Assembly (NCBI GenBank): GCA_016124675.1
Contig: WGNG01000009.1
Coordinates: 338,244 to 402,243, forward strand
Direction: 5' to 3'
Source of the DNA: Alphaproteobacteria bacterium
Lineage (GTDB): Bacteria > Pseudomonadota > Alphaproteobacteria > Caulobacterales > Maricaulaceae
DNA length: 64,000 nt
The stretch's first letter is position 1; every line of letters begins with the position of its first letter. The notes under the pieces were generated by a model. The model made no database searches. It was not told the DNA's origin and was given only the letters and a program-made list of their open reading frames with translations. Position numbers and translations under genes: made by a program. This document shows, one piece after another, positions 1 to 8,900 of this stretch.

Positions 1-1634
1 TGGGCGATGACCAGCGTGGTGCGCCCCTCGGCCAGCCGATCCAGCGCCGCCTGGACGCGGGCTTCGGCTTCGGCGTCCAGGGCAGACGTGGCTTCATCCA
101 GCAAAAGGATGGGCGCGTCTTTCAGTATGGCGCGGGCGATGGCGATGCGCTGGCGCTGACCGCCCGACAGGCTGGTCCCCTTCGGGCCGACGCGGGCGTC
201 ATAGCCACCTGGCAACGCCATGATGAAATCATGGGCGTCGGCGGCCTTGGCGGCGGCGATCATCGCGTCGGGGTCTGCGTCAGGGCGGCCCAGGGCGATA
301 TTTGCCGCGACGGTATCGTCGAACAGGATGATGTCCTGGCTGACCAGCGCGGCGGCGGCGCGAACGCTTTTGAGGGTCGCCACGCGGATATCCTGATTGT
401 CAATGAGTACGCGGCCCGCCGACGGGTCATAGAGCCGGGCGGCGAGGTTGAGGAGCGTGGTCTTGCCCGAGCCGGACGGGCCCACGAGGGCAATGGTCTC
501 ACCCGCGCGCGCCTCCAGCGTCACGCCGTCCACCGCCGCGCGCACGCCGTCATAGCCGAAATGCACGTCCTCAAACCGCACTGCACCGCCATTGAGGACC
601 AGATCGGACGCGCCGGGCGCCTCGATGACCGTGTCGGTCTCGTCGATCAGGGCAAAGACGCGGTCGAGCACGGCGAAACCTTCCTGCATCACGCCCGCCA
701 GCGAGGCCAGCGCCCGCGCCGCCGGGCTGACCACGAGGATGGCGGCGATAATGCCCAGAAGCTGGCTGATCCCGGCCTCGCCCTGCAAGGCGCGCCAGCC
801 CAAAATGACGAACACGCCCGCCAGCGCGATCATGCCGGCGATCTCCATCAACGGCTCGATGCGGGCGCGCTGGCGGATCATGGACAGGAGCAGGCGAAAG
901 CGCTCGGCAAAGCGGGCGCGGGCGCGCGCATTGACCCGGTCTTCCAGGGTGAAGCTCTTGATCATCCGGGCGCCCGACAGGCTTTCATCGAGAAAGCTCG
1001 TTACATCGCCCGCCTGTGACTGCACCGCGTCAGCGCGCTTGCGGATCGCCTGGCCGATGCGCAGCACGGGCTGACCCACCAGCGGCAGCACCACCAGCAC
1101 GTAGAGCGCCAGCATCCAGTCGATCCAGACCATCCAGGCGATGCCCAGAATGACCATGAACAGGTCACGGGTGAGGCTATTGGCCGCGCGCACCAGGCTC
1201 TCGCGCAGCATGGTGATGTCATTGGTGAAGCGCGAAATGAGCGAACCCGTCGCCTCGCCCTGCAGGCGCGCGAAATCGGCGGTGACGAGGCGGGCGTACA
1301 TGGCGCTCTGCAGATCGCGCATGATCGACAAGGCGAGCTGATTGGTGGCGATGGTCTGGCCGTAGAGCGAGGCGGCGCGGACAAGCCCCAGCGCGCCAAT
1401 CAGGGCGGGCGCAACCCACAGCACGCGCGGATCAGCCGCCTCGATCATCCGGCTCGCCAGATGCACCGCCCCGGCATAGGATGAGCCGGCCGCCGCGGTG
1501 ATCAGGGACAGGAGCACACCCCAGCCGAACAGGGCGAACCGGCCGGGCATGAAATCGCGCCACAGCCGGGCGGCCAGGGCGCGCGCGCCGGACCGGGTGG
1601 CTGCCGGCGGCGCCGGGGCGGGCGGGGCGCTCAG
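1..1634 (-). CDS. MsbA-type ABC exporter, ATPase-permease fusion (partial, 3' end outside window)
   Basis: This is an ABC half-exporter: an N-terminal six-helix membrane domain followed by the ATPase domain, with the C-terminus beyond base 1. The visible ATPase motifs are Walker A GPSGSGKTT (about 450-480), the signature LSGGQRQR followed by Walker B ILLLDEATSALD (about 90-180), and the H-loop VIAH at the very edge. DUF4170 and CysQ upstream commonly sit next to lipid A/Kdo genes in alphaproteobacteria, so lipid A-core flipping across the inner membrane is the likely role (inference). No ATG lies near the 5' end. The frame is open through a CTG at 1634 that overlaps the DUF4170 stop (CTGA) with GGAG nine bases upstream. 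The first ATG, at 1550, has no ribosome binding site, so the start is uncertain. Confidence 0.85.
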   Translation of the reverse strand, partial: MSAPPAPAPPAATRSGARALAARLWRDFMPGRFALFGWGVLLSLITAAAGSSYAGAVHLASRMIEAADPRVLWVAPALIGALGLVRAASLYGQTIATNQLALSIMRDLQSAMYARLVTADFARLQGEATGSLISRFTNDITMLRESLVRAANSLTRDLFMVILGIAWMVWIDWMLALYVLVVLPLVGQPVLRIGQAIRKRADAVQSQAGDVTSFLDESLSGARMIKSFTLEDRVNARARARFAERFRLLLSMIRQRARIEPLMEIAGMIALAGVFVILGWRALQGEAGISQLLGIIAAILVVSPAARALASLAGVMQEGFAVLDRVFALIDETDTVIEAPGASDLVLNGGAVRFEDVHFGYDGVRAAVDGVTLEARAGETIALVGPSGSGKTTLLNLAARLYDPSAGRVLIDNQDIRVATLKSVRAAAALVSQDIILFDDTVAANIALGRPDADPDAMIAAAKAADAHDFIMALPGGYDARVGPKGTSLSGGQRQRIAIARAILKDAPILLLDEATSALDAEAEARVQAALDRLAEGRTTLVIA

Positions 1635-1879
1635 GACGGGCCGCTCCGGCCCGGATCCAGCAGCCGGTGGGCGTGGATCACGAAAAAGCGCATATGGGCG
1701 TTGTCCACCGTGCGCTGCGCCGCAGCCCGCCAGGCGTCGCGTGCAGTTTCATAGTTGGGATAGGCGCCGACGAACTCCACGTTCGACAAATCCTTGAACT
1801 CGTGGGCGCCCGGGCCGAGATCCTTCAGCTCCCCGCCGATGACGAGGTGCAAGAGCTGGGGCGAATCATGGGCGCTCAT
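1631..1879 (-). CDS. DUF4170 family protein
   Basis: This is a small soluble protein of 82 residues. It has the DUF4170 pattern: an LHLVIGGEL start, then FVGAYPNYETARDAWRAAAQ and a C-terminal FFVIHAHRLLDP. The function is unknown, but in alphaproteobacteria the family is typically found between a CysQ-like phosphatase and lipid A/Kdo genes. Here its ATG overlaps the cysQ stop (ATGA at 1876-1879) and its own stop overlaps the possible CTG start of the ABC exporter, so the three are almost certainly co-translated. Confidence 0.85.
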   Translation of the reverse strand: MSAHDSPQLLHLVIGGELKDLGPGAHEFKDLSNVEFVGAYPNYETARDAWRAAAQRTVDNAHMRFFVIHAHRLLDPGRSGPS

Positions 1880-2655
1880 GGCGTGTCCTCCTGTGCGAGC
1901 CGCTCTAATAGCAAGGCGTGCAGCGCCGGGCCAGCCGCCAGCGGCGCAGGCTGGCGGGGCGGGTCGCCATCATAGCGCAGGGCGCGGCCTGTGCGGTCCG
2001 TGATGCGCCCGCCCGCCTCGGTGATCAGCAGATGCCCGGCGGCGAGATCCCAGTCCCATTTCGGCCGCACCGCGACGACGCCGTCAAAGAGGCCGGACGC
2101 CGCCAGCGCCAGGCGCAGCGCAGCCGAGTTGACCGTTGACGCCTGCGCGCCGAGATCGCGCAGCCCTGTCAGCCGCCCGGGATCGCCGAGGATGCGCGCG
2201 CCGGCGATCGCCGCGTGGCCGCTCATGCGCATGCGCCGGCCATTGAGCCGGGCGCCCTGGCCCTGCACAGCATCCCACAATCGCTCGGTGGAGGGGTCAT
2301 AAATCGCCGCGGCGACCGGAACGCCGTCCTCAATCACCGCCACGGACACCACAAACTCCGGCCGCCCCTTGATGAAGGCGCGCGTGCCGTCGATGGGATC
2401 GACGACAAATGTGCGCGCGGCGCTGAGGCGGGAGCGGTCGTCGGCCGTCTCTTCCGACAGCCAGCCATAATCCGGGCGGGCCGGGATCAGATGATCCTTC
2501 AGGAGCGCGTCGGCGGCGAGGTCGGCATTGCTGACCGGGTCATCGGGCCCCTTGTCCCAGGCGCGCAGGCCCCTTGCGCGAAAGGCGAGCGCCAGCTGGC
2601 CCGCATCGCGCGCCGCGCGGGCGATCAGATCGCGATCAGCCTCAGCGCCCGCCAA
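1876..2655 (-). CDS. cysQ: 3'(2'),5'-bisphosphate nucleotidase / inositol monophosphatase family
   Basis: This is a metal-dependent phosphatase of about 259 residues that probably hydrolyses PAP to AMP, a by-product of sulfate assimilation. The family signatures are present: GWLSEETADD (first metal-site Glu pair), VVDPIDGTRAF (DPIDGT metal loop) and KWDWDLAAGHLLITEAGG near the C-terminus. The open frame reaches 2745, deep inside pmbA. I place the start at a TTG at 2653-2655, which has GAAGG eight bases upstream and begins MAGAEADRDLI. This overlaps the pmbA stop by 14 bases. The 3' end overlaps DUF4170 by four bases. An inositol-phosphatase activity cannot be excluded. Confidence 0.85.
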   Translation of the reverse strand: MAGAEADRDLIARAARDAGQLALAFRARGLRAWDKGPDDPVSNADLAADALLKDHLIPARPDYGWLSEETADDRSRLSAARTFVVDPIDGTRAFIKGRPEFVVSVAVIEDGVPVAAAIYDPSTERLWDAVQGQGARLNGRRMRMSGHAAIAGARILGDPGRLTGLRDLGAQASTVNSAALRLALAASGLFDGVVAVRPKWDWDLAAGHLLITEAGGRITDRTGRALRYDGDPPRQPAPLAAGPALHALLLERLAQEDTP

Positions 2656-4018
2656 CCGACAGGCCTTCGACCAGAACGCTCGGGGCGTTGACCGAGCCTT
2701 CAAACTCGAGATCCGAGCCGGGGATGAGGCGCGCAAAGATATCAATCAGATTGCCCGCCACCGTCACCTCGCTGACCGGGCCGGCGCGCTTGCCGCCCTC
2801 GATCGCGAACCCCGCCACCCCGACCGACCAGTCGCCGGTATTGGCGTTGAGCGAGGGGCCGAACATTTCGGTCACCAGGAGCCCGTCGCCCGCTTCAGCG
2901 ATCAGCTCATCCAGGCTCGCCTCGCCCGGCGCCAGATGCACATTCGCCGCGCTCACGCCCGGCGGGCCGCCCATATTGCGCGACGCGTGTCCGGTGAGCG
3001 CCATGCCCAGCTGGCGGGCGCTGGCGGCGTTGATCAGCCAGGTGGTGACCACCCCGTCCTCCACCAACGCACGCGGGCGGCAGGCCACGCCCTCGCCGTC
3101 AGCGCCGCGCGCCCCGAAGCTCCAGTCGCGCAGCGGGTCCTCGATGATGTTGATGTCATCGGCGAAGACGCGCTGTCCCAGCCGGTCGCGCAGGAAGGAC
3201 GTGCCGCGCGCAATGGCCGGGCCGGAGATCGCCCCCAGAAGCGCCGACACGAAGACGCCGGATTCGCGCCGGTCGAACACCACCGGCCGCTTGCCCGACG
3301 CCACCTTGCCCGAGCCGAGCCGGGCCACCGCGCGCTCACCGGCGCTGCGGCCGATGGCGTCCGGCGATTTCAGATCGCTGAGGCGGCGCGACGCGTGTGA
3401 ATCATAGTCACGCTCCATGGCCTCGCCCCGCTTGGCGATGGCGGAGACGCCCAGCCCATAGCGCGAGCCGCGCCGGGCGATCTCGAACCCGTTGGAAGCC
3501 GCCGCCGCCGACGCGCCGGCGCCCAGGCTCGCGCCGGCGGAACTCACCGTGCTGACGCCGGCCACCGAGCGCGCCGCGTCTTCGAGGCGCAACGCAGCCA
3601 GCTCCAGGCCCGCCTCGTCCAATGCGGCGTCTTCATAGGAGGCGATCTTCGGCAGATGGCGCGCCAGCGCGTCGGGCTCGACGAGGCCGCAATACGGGTC
3701 CTCCGGCGCGATGCGCGCCATGGCGATGGCGCGCTCGATCGCCAGCGCCTGACCGGCCGCCGACAGATCGGACAAGCTGACACCCGCTTGGCGCTGGCCG
3801 ATGAACACCCGCACGCCCGCCTCGCGGTTCTCCGACCGCTCCAGGCTTTCCAGCGCGCCGTCGCGCACGCTGGCCTCCAGCGAACGCGATTCGCTCACCA
3901 GCGCTTCGGCATGGTGCGCGCCGGCTTTCAGGGCGGCGTCGCGCAAGGTGCGGGCAAGATCAAGCAGCGCGTCCGGATCGGGCGCGCCCTCGCGGGTCCT
4001 GGGGGAGGTCTGGCTCAT
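2642..4018 (-). CDS. pmbA: PmbA/TldE-type metalloprotease homologue
   Basis: This 458-residue protein belongs to the TldD/PmbA family, whose TldD-TldE heterodimer is a periplasm-independent metallopeptidase involved in microcin maturation and CcdA degradation. The conserved C-terminal block is clear: AARQLGMALTGHASRNMGG-like substrate loop, then LLVTEMFGPSLNANTGDWSVG, which is typical of the PmbA/TldE subunit. The HExxxH motif of TldD is absent, as expected for the TldE partner. The ATG at 4018 (MSQTSPRT) is preferred over an ATG nine bases upstream because GGGGGAGG lies just before it. The downstream cysQ overlaps its end. Confidence 0.9.
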   Translation of the reverse strand: MSQTSPRTREGAPDPDALLDLARTLRDAALKAGAHHAEALVSESRSLEASVRDGALESLERSENREAGVRVFIGQRQAGVSLSDLSAAGQALAIERAIAMARIAPEDPYCGLVEPDALARHLPKIASYEDAALDEAGLELAALRLEDAARSVAGVSTVSSAGASLGAGASAAAASNGFEIARRGSRYGLGVSAIAKRGEAMERDYDSHASRRLSDLKSPDAIGRSAGERAVARLGSGKVASGKRPVVFDRRESGVFVSALLGAISGPAIARGTSFLRDRLGQRVFADDINIIEDPLRDWSFGARGADGEGVACRPRALVEDGVVTTWLINAASARQLGMALTGHASRNMGGPPGVSAANVHLAPGEASLDELIAEAGDGLLVTEMFGPSLNANTGDWSVGVAGFAIEGGKRAGPVSEVTVAGNLIDIFARLIPGSDLEFEGSVNAPSVLVEGLSVGGR

Positions 4019-4077
4019 GGCCCGCACATAGCCCGCGCACGCTTGCGGAGCAATGCAGCGCGGTCAGATCAGGACGC

Positions 4078-4479
4078 TCACAGCAGGGCGTGTACAGCCA
4101 GCCCGGCGCCCAGCACGATGTAGACAATCAGCGTCAAGAGGGTGCCGGCCATGCGGCCCGGGCTGGTCCCGGCGGAGCCCGACAGGCCCCAGCCGTGCAG
4201 GATGCGCCCGGCCGTCAGCATCACGCCCAGAACGTGGATGGCGATAACCGGCGCGCCCAGCGCCGCCGCCGCCACCAGGCCGATCAGCGCGGCCGGCGTC
4301 CACTCCGTGCCGTTGGCATGGGCGCGCACAGCGAGGATGAGCTTTTCCTGTCCGCCATCGCCGACACCGATTTTCGTGGCCTGGCGCTGGCGCATGACCA
4401 TCACGCCCAGCACCAGAAGAATGAGCAGATTGAGGCCCACATAAAGCCCCGCCGCCGTCATCGCTGTGGTCGCCATCAT
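4078..4479 (-). CDS. MAPEG family membrane protein
   Basis: This 133-residue integral membrane protein has four predicted hydrophobic segments. The MAPEG pattern is visible: an N-terminal helix ending VMRQRQATKIGVGDG, then the RAHANGTEWTP segment (the family's RxHxN/E motif), and ILHGWGLSG after the third helix. MAPEG proteins include microsomal glutathione transferases, and bacterial members of this short type resemble YecN. The substrate is unknown. Two consecutive ATGs at 4476 and 4479 are possible starts. It is separated by about 20 bases from the DsbA-like gene upstream. Confidence 0.85.
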   Translation of the reverse strand: MMATTAMTAAGLYVGLNLLILLVLGVMVMRQRQATKIGVGDGGQEKLILAVRAHANGTEWTPAALIGLVAAAALGAPVIAIHVLGVMLTAGRILHGWGLSGSAGTSPGRMAGTLLTLIVYIVLGAGLAVHALL

Positions 4480-4502
4480 CTTCTAACCCCCTGTTGAGCC
4501 GG

Positions 4503-5174
4503 TCAGTCCTGCGCCGCCGGTTTTTTCGCCGCTTCGGCTATGGCCCCGGCCAGCACGTCCGGCGCTTCCGCCCCGGATACGGCAAACCGGCCATTGAAAA
4601 TGAAGCAGGGCACCCCCTGCACGCCCAGCGAGCGGTAGAATTGCTCTTCGCGCTCGACCTGTGCGCTGTCCCGGTCCGTACCGAGCAGGTCGCGCACCAC
4701 GTCAGCGTCCATACCCGCCTCACCCGCCAGTCCGGCCAGAACGTCCGGCGAGCCGATATCGCGGCGATCCTCAAAGAAGGCCTTGTGGATGAGGTCGAGC
4801 ACGGTTTCGCCCAGACCCTGACCCTGCGCCCAGCGGATCACCCGGTGGGCATTGAGCGTGTTGGGACGAATCTCGATGGCGTCGAAATTGAACACGATGC
4901 CCGCGCCGGGCGCAGCCTGTTCGAGATGGTCGCGCATCGCCTTGAACCGGTCGGGCGCACCGGCGGAGGCGGCGGCGAATTTGCGCGCCATATACTCGCC
5001 ATAGGGCACGCCCGCCTTCGGCACGGACGCATCCAGCTGAAACGGGCGCAGCACCGTCTCGACGGGGATATGAGGGACCAGCGCCCGCGCCGCGCTCCAG
5101 TAGCGCAGGCCCAGCCAGCACCAGGGACAGACCGGATCGGTCACCAGATCAACGGAGACAGGGTAAACGCTCAT
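4503..5174 (-). CDS. DsbA family oxidoreductase, FrnE-like
   Basis: This 223-residue thioredoxin-fold protein of the DsbA/FrnE/2-hydroxychromene-2-carboxylate isomerase group carries the redox motif CPWC at residues 16-19 (DPVCPWCWLG). It lacks a signal peptide, which points to a cytoplasmic FrnE-type disulfide isomerase rather than periplasmic DsbA. The C-terminal GVPCFIFNGRFAVSGA contains the family's cis-proline (GVP) and a third cysteine. Rather than nearby operon logic, it simply precedes the MAPEG gene in the same direction. Confidence 0.9.
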   Translation of the reverse strand: MSVYPVSVDLVTDPVCPWCWLGLRYWSAARALVPHIPVETVLRPFQLDASVPKAGVPYGEYMARKFAAASAGAPDRFKAMRDHLEQAAPGAGIVFNFDAIEIRPNTLNAHRVIRWAQGQGLGETVLDLIHKAFFEDRRDIGSPDVLAGLAGEAGMDADVVRDLLGTDRDSAQVEREEQFYRSLGVQGVPCFIFNGRFAVSGAEAPDVLAGAIAEAAKKPAAQD

Positions 5175-5222
5175 GGATAAGAGTCTAGCGTGATTGCGGC
5201 GGGAGGGAACAGGGCTTTCGCG

Positions 5223-5957
5223 TCAGAGGGCGGGCTCGGCGTCGCGGCGGAACCAGCCGGTGATCGCCAGGCGCGGACCCGGCGCAAACGGCGCCACGAT
5301 GCTCACAGCGTGAGGCTGAGGCACCTTGAAAACGGCAAGCCGGTTAAATCGCGGAACCAGACCCGCCTTCACATCACCCGCCTCATCGAGCAATTGCAGC
5401 ACACCGCCGAAATCGGCGCACCAGTCGCGGGCGAGATTGAGGACAAAGGCCGCGCTGCGGTCCTTGCCTTGAGCAAAGTCATCGTGGGCGGTCAGGAAAT
5501 GCCCCGCGCTGTACCGGGTCAGCTGGCAGTCGGCGAACCGGATCGCCGGATCGCCGGTGAGGCGCCGTCCCAGCGCGATGAACGCGTCCGAGGCGATCAG
5601 CTGCGCCGCCTCAGCCAGGACCGGATCGCCCAGCGTGCCCCGCCGGCCACGCTCATAGAGATTGAGCTGGTCATACAGGTAGCAGAAGCCGGCCCGGGCC
5701 TCGCGCGCGACAAGCGCGTCAAACCCCGCCCGGCGTGAGGTCTCCAGCCGGTCCATCTCCGCAGACACGAACTCGCGGTGCTGCCCGTCGATCACCGTCA
5801 CGAGGCTCCAGTCCTGGCAGGCGAGTCCCGCCTTGTACAAGCGCTCGGCGAAGGGCGCGGCGAGGACCGCATTCACGGCTGCAAAGCCCGTCGCGGCAAA
5901 CATCCGGGCCGGTTCGGCGAGGTCGATATCAGCGCGGAGCGGGTTCGGGCGGGCCAT
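5223..5957 (-). CDS. 2-oxoglutarate/Fe(II)-dependent dioxygenase, prolyl 4-hydroxylase-like
   Basis: This 244-residue protein has the double-stranded beta-helix oxygenase signature: HDD as the HxD iron ligands (AGHFLTAHDDFAQG), a distal His in VPQPHAVSIV, and the oxoglutarate-binding Arg in GPRLAITGWFRR. The general arrangement resembles bacterial SM-20/Tpa1-like hydroxylases. The substrate cannot be read from sequence. A TTG at 5963 would add two residues, but the ATG at 5957 (MARPNPLR) is the natural start. Confidence 0.85.
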   Translation of the reverse strand: MARPNPLRADIDLAEPARMFAATGFAAVNAVLAAPFAERLYKAGLACQDWSLVTVIDGQHREFVSAEMDRLETSRRAGFDALVAREARAGFCYLYDQLNLYERGRRGTLGDPVLAEAAQLIASDAFIALGRRLTGDPAIRFADCQLTRYSAGHFLTAHDDFAQGKDRSAAFVLNLARDWCADFGGVLQLLDEAGDVKAGLVPRFNRLAVFKVPQPHAVSIVAPFAPGPRLAITGWFRRDAEPAL

Positions 5958-6008
5958 GGTCAATCCGGCAACAGGCGGGATCAGGGAGCGTGCGCCCGTC
6001 TCCAGGTT

Positions 6009-7199
6009 TTACTGTGGCATGGTCTGGTGCGGCGCGTCTGCGCCAGCGTCAGCGGCTCGCTCCAGCCGGATCCGCTCGCTGGCGCGCAGCTTGACACTTT
6101 CGCTCTTGAGCTGGCCGCAGGCGGCGAAGATGTCGCGGCCGCGCGGCGTGCGCACCGGGCTGGCATAGCCGGCGCGGTTCACCACGTCGGCGAAGCGCTC
6201 GATCGTCTCCCAGTCCGAACACGCATAGGGGCTGCCCGGCCAGGGATTGAACGGGATGAGGTTGATCTTGGCCGGAATGCCCTGCAGGAGGCGCACCAGC
6301 GCCCTGGCTTCAGCCAGCGAGTCATTGACGCCCTTGAGCATCACATATTCGAACGTCACCCGGCGGGCGTTGGAGAGGTCGGGGTAGCCGCGGATCGCGT
6401 CGAGAAGCTGTGCGATCGGGTATTTCTTGTTCAGCGGAACGAGCTCGTTGCGCAGCTCATCATTGGTGGCGTGCAGGCTGATGGCCAGCATGGCGCGGGT
6501 GCGCTCGCCCAGCTCGCGGATTTTCGGGACCACGCCGGAGGTGGACACGGTCGTCCTGCGCCGGCTTATGGCCATGCCGTCGCCGTCGGAGATGATGTCG
6601 ATGGCGTCGCTGACCGCGTCGAGATTGTAGAGCGGCTCGCCCATGCCCATGAAGACGATATTGGTGATCTTGCGGTCTTCGTTCGAAGTCGGCCATTCGC
6701 CCAGGTCATCGCGGGCGATCATCACCTGGGCGGCGATCTCGGCGGCGGTGAGATTGCGCACCAGCTTCTGGGTGCCCGTGTGACAGAAGGTGCAGGTCAG
6801 GGTGCAGCCCACCTGGCTGGACACGCACAGCGCCCCCGACCGGCCGACATCGGGGATGAACACCGTCTCGGCCTCCACGCCCGGGGCGAAGCGGATCAGG
6901 TATTTGCGCGTGCCGTCCACACTGACGAGGCGCTCCACGATCTCGGGGCGGGACAGCGTGAAACATGATTTCAGCGCGCTGCGCAAATCCTTGGAAACAT
7001 TGGTCATCGCGCCAAAATCGGTGACGCCGTAATGATAGATCCAGCGCCAGAGCTGGTCGGCGCGCATCTTCGCCTTGCCCGCATCCACGCCGGCATGGGC
7101 GATCAGCGCGTCGCGCAATTGCGCGCGCGTCAGGCCGGCAAGGCTTTGCGGGCCGGGCTGGGGCCGGTTGGCGAAATCGATGTTCAGCGCGGTGCTCAT
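6009..7199 (-). CDS. rlmN: Dual-specificity RNA methyltransferase RlmN
   Basis: This 396-residue radical SAM enzyme methylates C2 of A2503 in 23S rRNA and A37 in some tRNAs. The radical SAM cluster motif CTLTCTFC (Cx3Cx2C) follows SSQVG. Further RlmN features are [38 protein letters not shown] and [13 protein letters not shown], with the catalytic cysteine pair completed in the C-terminal FAACGQL. Length and motif order are normal. It is the 5'-most gene of the minus-strand run and is divergent from the DUF6065 gene. Confidence 0.97.
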   Translation of the reverse strand: MSTALNIDFANRPQPGPQSLAGLTRAQLRDALIAHAGVDAGKAKMRADQLWRWIYHYGVTDFGAMTNVSKDLRSALKSCFTLSRPEIVERLVSVDGTRKYLIRFAPGVEAETVFIPDVGRSGALCVSSQVGCTLTCTFCHTGTQKLVRNLTAAEIAAQVMIARDDLGEWPTSNEDRKITNIVFMGMGEPLYNLDAVSDAIDIISDGDGMAISRRRTTVSTSGVVPKIRELGERTRAMLAISLHATNDELRNELVPLNKKYPIAQLLDAIRGYPDLSNARRVTFEYVMLKGVNDSLAEARALVRLLQGIPAKINLIPFNPWPGSPYACSDWETIERFADVVNRAGYASPVRTPRGRDIFAACGQLKSESVKLRASERIRLERAADAGADAPHQTMPQ

Positions 7200-7288
7200 G
7201 GCCGCGCGGTATAGTCCAAACGCGGCGAAAATGCGAGGGCCGCAGCGCGCCCTTGAAAGGGGCGCCCGGTTCGCGTCAAGTGCGGCCC

Positions 7289-8059
7289 ATGAAGCTCATC
7301 TGCCACCCCCTTTCCGCCGGCGCCCCGCCGATCCGCCCTGCGTCCCAGAAGCGCCAGTGGATGGACGATACGCCCGAAGGCTTCGCCTATCGCTGCCTGC
7401 CCCTGGTGGTGGCCAACCAGCATGGCTGGGAGGTGTTTGCGCCTTTCGGCCTCACCGCGCGCTGGAATGGCGGGGTGCGGGTGGAGGATGTGGAGGTGGT
7501 GCTGGACCAGCCGCTCTCCATGGGGCAGGCCGGCTCGGCCATGGCCAATTTCGGCTCGGGCATCCTTACCTTCGAGATGGGCTTTCTTTTGCGCACCCCG
7601 CCGGGCTGGAATATCTGGGTCCAGGGCCCGGTGAACCAGCCCAAGGACGGAATATCGCCGCTCACCGGCGTGATCGAGACCGACTGGAGCCCCTATACCT
7701 TCACCATGAACTGGCGCTTCACCCGGCCGGGCGAGGTGCGGTTTGAAGCGGGCGAAGCCATCGCGCATCTGTTTCCGGTGCGCCGCGACCTGTTCGAGCG
7801 CGTGCAGCCCGAACTGCGCACCATTCACGCCGACCCGAAGACCGCCAGTCAGATGGATATCTGGCGCGAGAGCCGCACCGATTTCATGAAGCGGCTGAAA
7901 ACCCATGACCCCCAGGCGGTGGAGGAGAAATGGCAGAAGGGCTATTTCCGCGGCCTCCTGCCCGACGGCTCCAGGGGTCCGGCCGATCACAAGACCAGGC
8001 TGAAGGTGAAGCCGTTCACCGAAGCCCCCGCCCCCGGCAAGCCGGCGCGCAAGCGCTGA
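7289..8059 (+). CDS. DUF6065 family protein
   Basis: This 256-residue protein of unknown function matches the DUF6065 pattern: [40 protein letters not shown] core, and [16 protein letters not shown]. No signal peptide or membrane segment is seen. The family often appears near 2OG-oxygenase or tryptophan-modifying genes, and a 2OG oxygenase does lie 1.3 kb away, but no functional link is shown. The start is at the ATG at 7289 (MKLICHPL). An upstream ATG at 7253 would add twelve unlikely residues. The 32 bp direct repeat begins 41 bases after its stop. Confidence 0.75.
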   Translation: MKLICHPLSAGAPPIRPASQKRQWMDDTPEGFAYRCLPLVVANQHGWEVFAPFGLTARWNGGVRVEDVEVVLDQPLSMGQAGSAMANFGSGILTFEMGFLLRTPPGWNIWVQGPVNQPKDGISPLTGVIETDWSPYTFTMNWRFTRPGEVRFEAGEAIAHLFPVRRDLFERVQPELRTIHADPKTASQMDIWRESRTDFMKRLKTHDPQAVEEKWQKGYFRGLLPDGSRGPADHKTRLKVKPFTEAPAPGKPARKR

Positions 8060-8099
8060 GGGCAGGACGGCGGAGGGCACCGTACGCGGTCGGCCGGGG

Positions 8100-8131
8100 C
8101 CATATTCGCCTTCCCCGATCCTGAAAACTTT
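8100..8131. repeat. Left copy of a 32 bp direct repeat flanking a mini-island
   Basis: Starts with CCATATTCGCCTTCCCCGA and ends CTGAAAACTTT. It matches 9344-9375 at 30 of 32 positions, differing only in a two-base patch in the middle. The 1.2 kb between the copies is AT-richer and carries two to three genes without recognised core homologues. Confidence 0.85.
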
Positions 8132-8165
8132 GGCGATTGTATAGATGACTTAACAGGCGCCAAAG

Positions 8166-8342
8166 GTGTCTGAGAATCATGGGGTTGTCGTGCTCACGGA
8201 TGAGATGGAGAAGACGGTATCGGCTTTGTTTGACTGCATTACTACCGATGAGGCTATGCCTCAGACGGTTTATCGCGCTCTAGATACCGCGCTTGAACCT
8301 GTGGCAACAATTCGCCTCTCAATGCTTTCAGAGCAGCAATAA
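8166..8342 (+). CDS. Possible 58-residue small protein in the mini-island
   Basis: A GTG-initiated frame encodes about 58 residues (MSENHGVVVLTDEMEK to RLSMLSEQQ). The composition is acidic and balanced, with none of the Arg/Ala/Pro bias seen in shadow frames here, which argues that it may be expressed. It is not recognised as any family. Its 3' half overlaps the end of the minus-strand HEPN-like gene by 89 bases, so at least one of the two ends may be wrong. The start could instead be a GTG at 8190. Confidence 0.35.
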   Translation: MSENHGVVVLTDEMEKTVSALFDCITTDEAMPQTVYRALDTALEPVATIRLSMLSEQQ

Positions 8343-8826
8343 ATTCGTCAATGCCTTCAATCCCCTCTTTTAGATCGTCTGCGGTAACGGGCCGCCCTTC
8401 CGGAAAGGCTCGTTTAGGGCCAACAATTCCATGTTTCTTGGCTTCTTGATCCCAGTTGCCAGTTAAGTCTTTGACGGCCCAGCATCCTAGAGCTTCGGAG
8501 CGAGCCCAAGCGCCATGAGCCAGCAAATCGCGGAACTTTTTGATATCAGAGGAAGCGGTTTTCAAAGCCTTCAGGTTGACGCTTTGGATGGTGTACCCGC
8601 GCAAGAAGGCGATTTGCTCGATGAGGTTAAGTCGGTCTTCCAGACGGCCCTCTCTGACGGAAAGCCGCCCTATTTCGGGTCCAACTTCAACCATCATATA
8701 GACAATGCCTTGGGCGTAATGTTCGGCGAAGGCAAACCGCGTTATAATGCGGCCAATTTCCTCGCAGATATCCCTTGGGATGTCATATCGAGTAATTGTG
8801 GTTTCTCTAGAAAAGGTCTTTTTCAT
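8254..8826 (-). CDS. Hypothetical protein, possibly HEPN-like
   Basis: This protein has about 190 residues and is mostly helical by composition, with codon and base use clearly AT-richer than the flanks. Residues around FRDLLAHGAW contain an R-x4-H arrangement reminiscent of the catalytic motif of HEPN ribonuclease folds, preceded by a long amphipathic helix (LNLIEQIAFLRGYTI). I do not recognise a named family, so the HEPN suggestion is inference from the motif alone. The start is at the ATG at 8826 (MKKTFSRETT). The frame extends further 5' without support. It sits inside the direct-repeat-bounded mini-island. Confidence 0.7.
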   Translation of the reverse strand: MKKTFSRETTITRYDIPRDICEEIGRIITRFAFAEHYAQGIVYMMVEVGPEIGRLSVREGRLEDRLNLIEQIAFLRGYTIQSVNLKALKTASSDIKKFRDLLAHGAWARSEALGCWAVKDLTGNWDQEAKKHGIVGPKRAFPEGRPVTADDLKEGIEGIDEFIAALKALRGELLPQVQARYLERDKPSEA

Positions 8827-8900
8827 GCCCACACAAGATGAAGAGCACCGCGACGGAGCGCTAAAGCGGATTCTGGAAACGCCTCGCACATTGCATCAGC

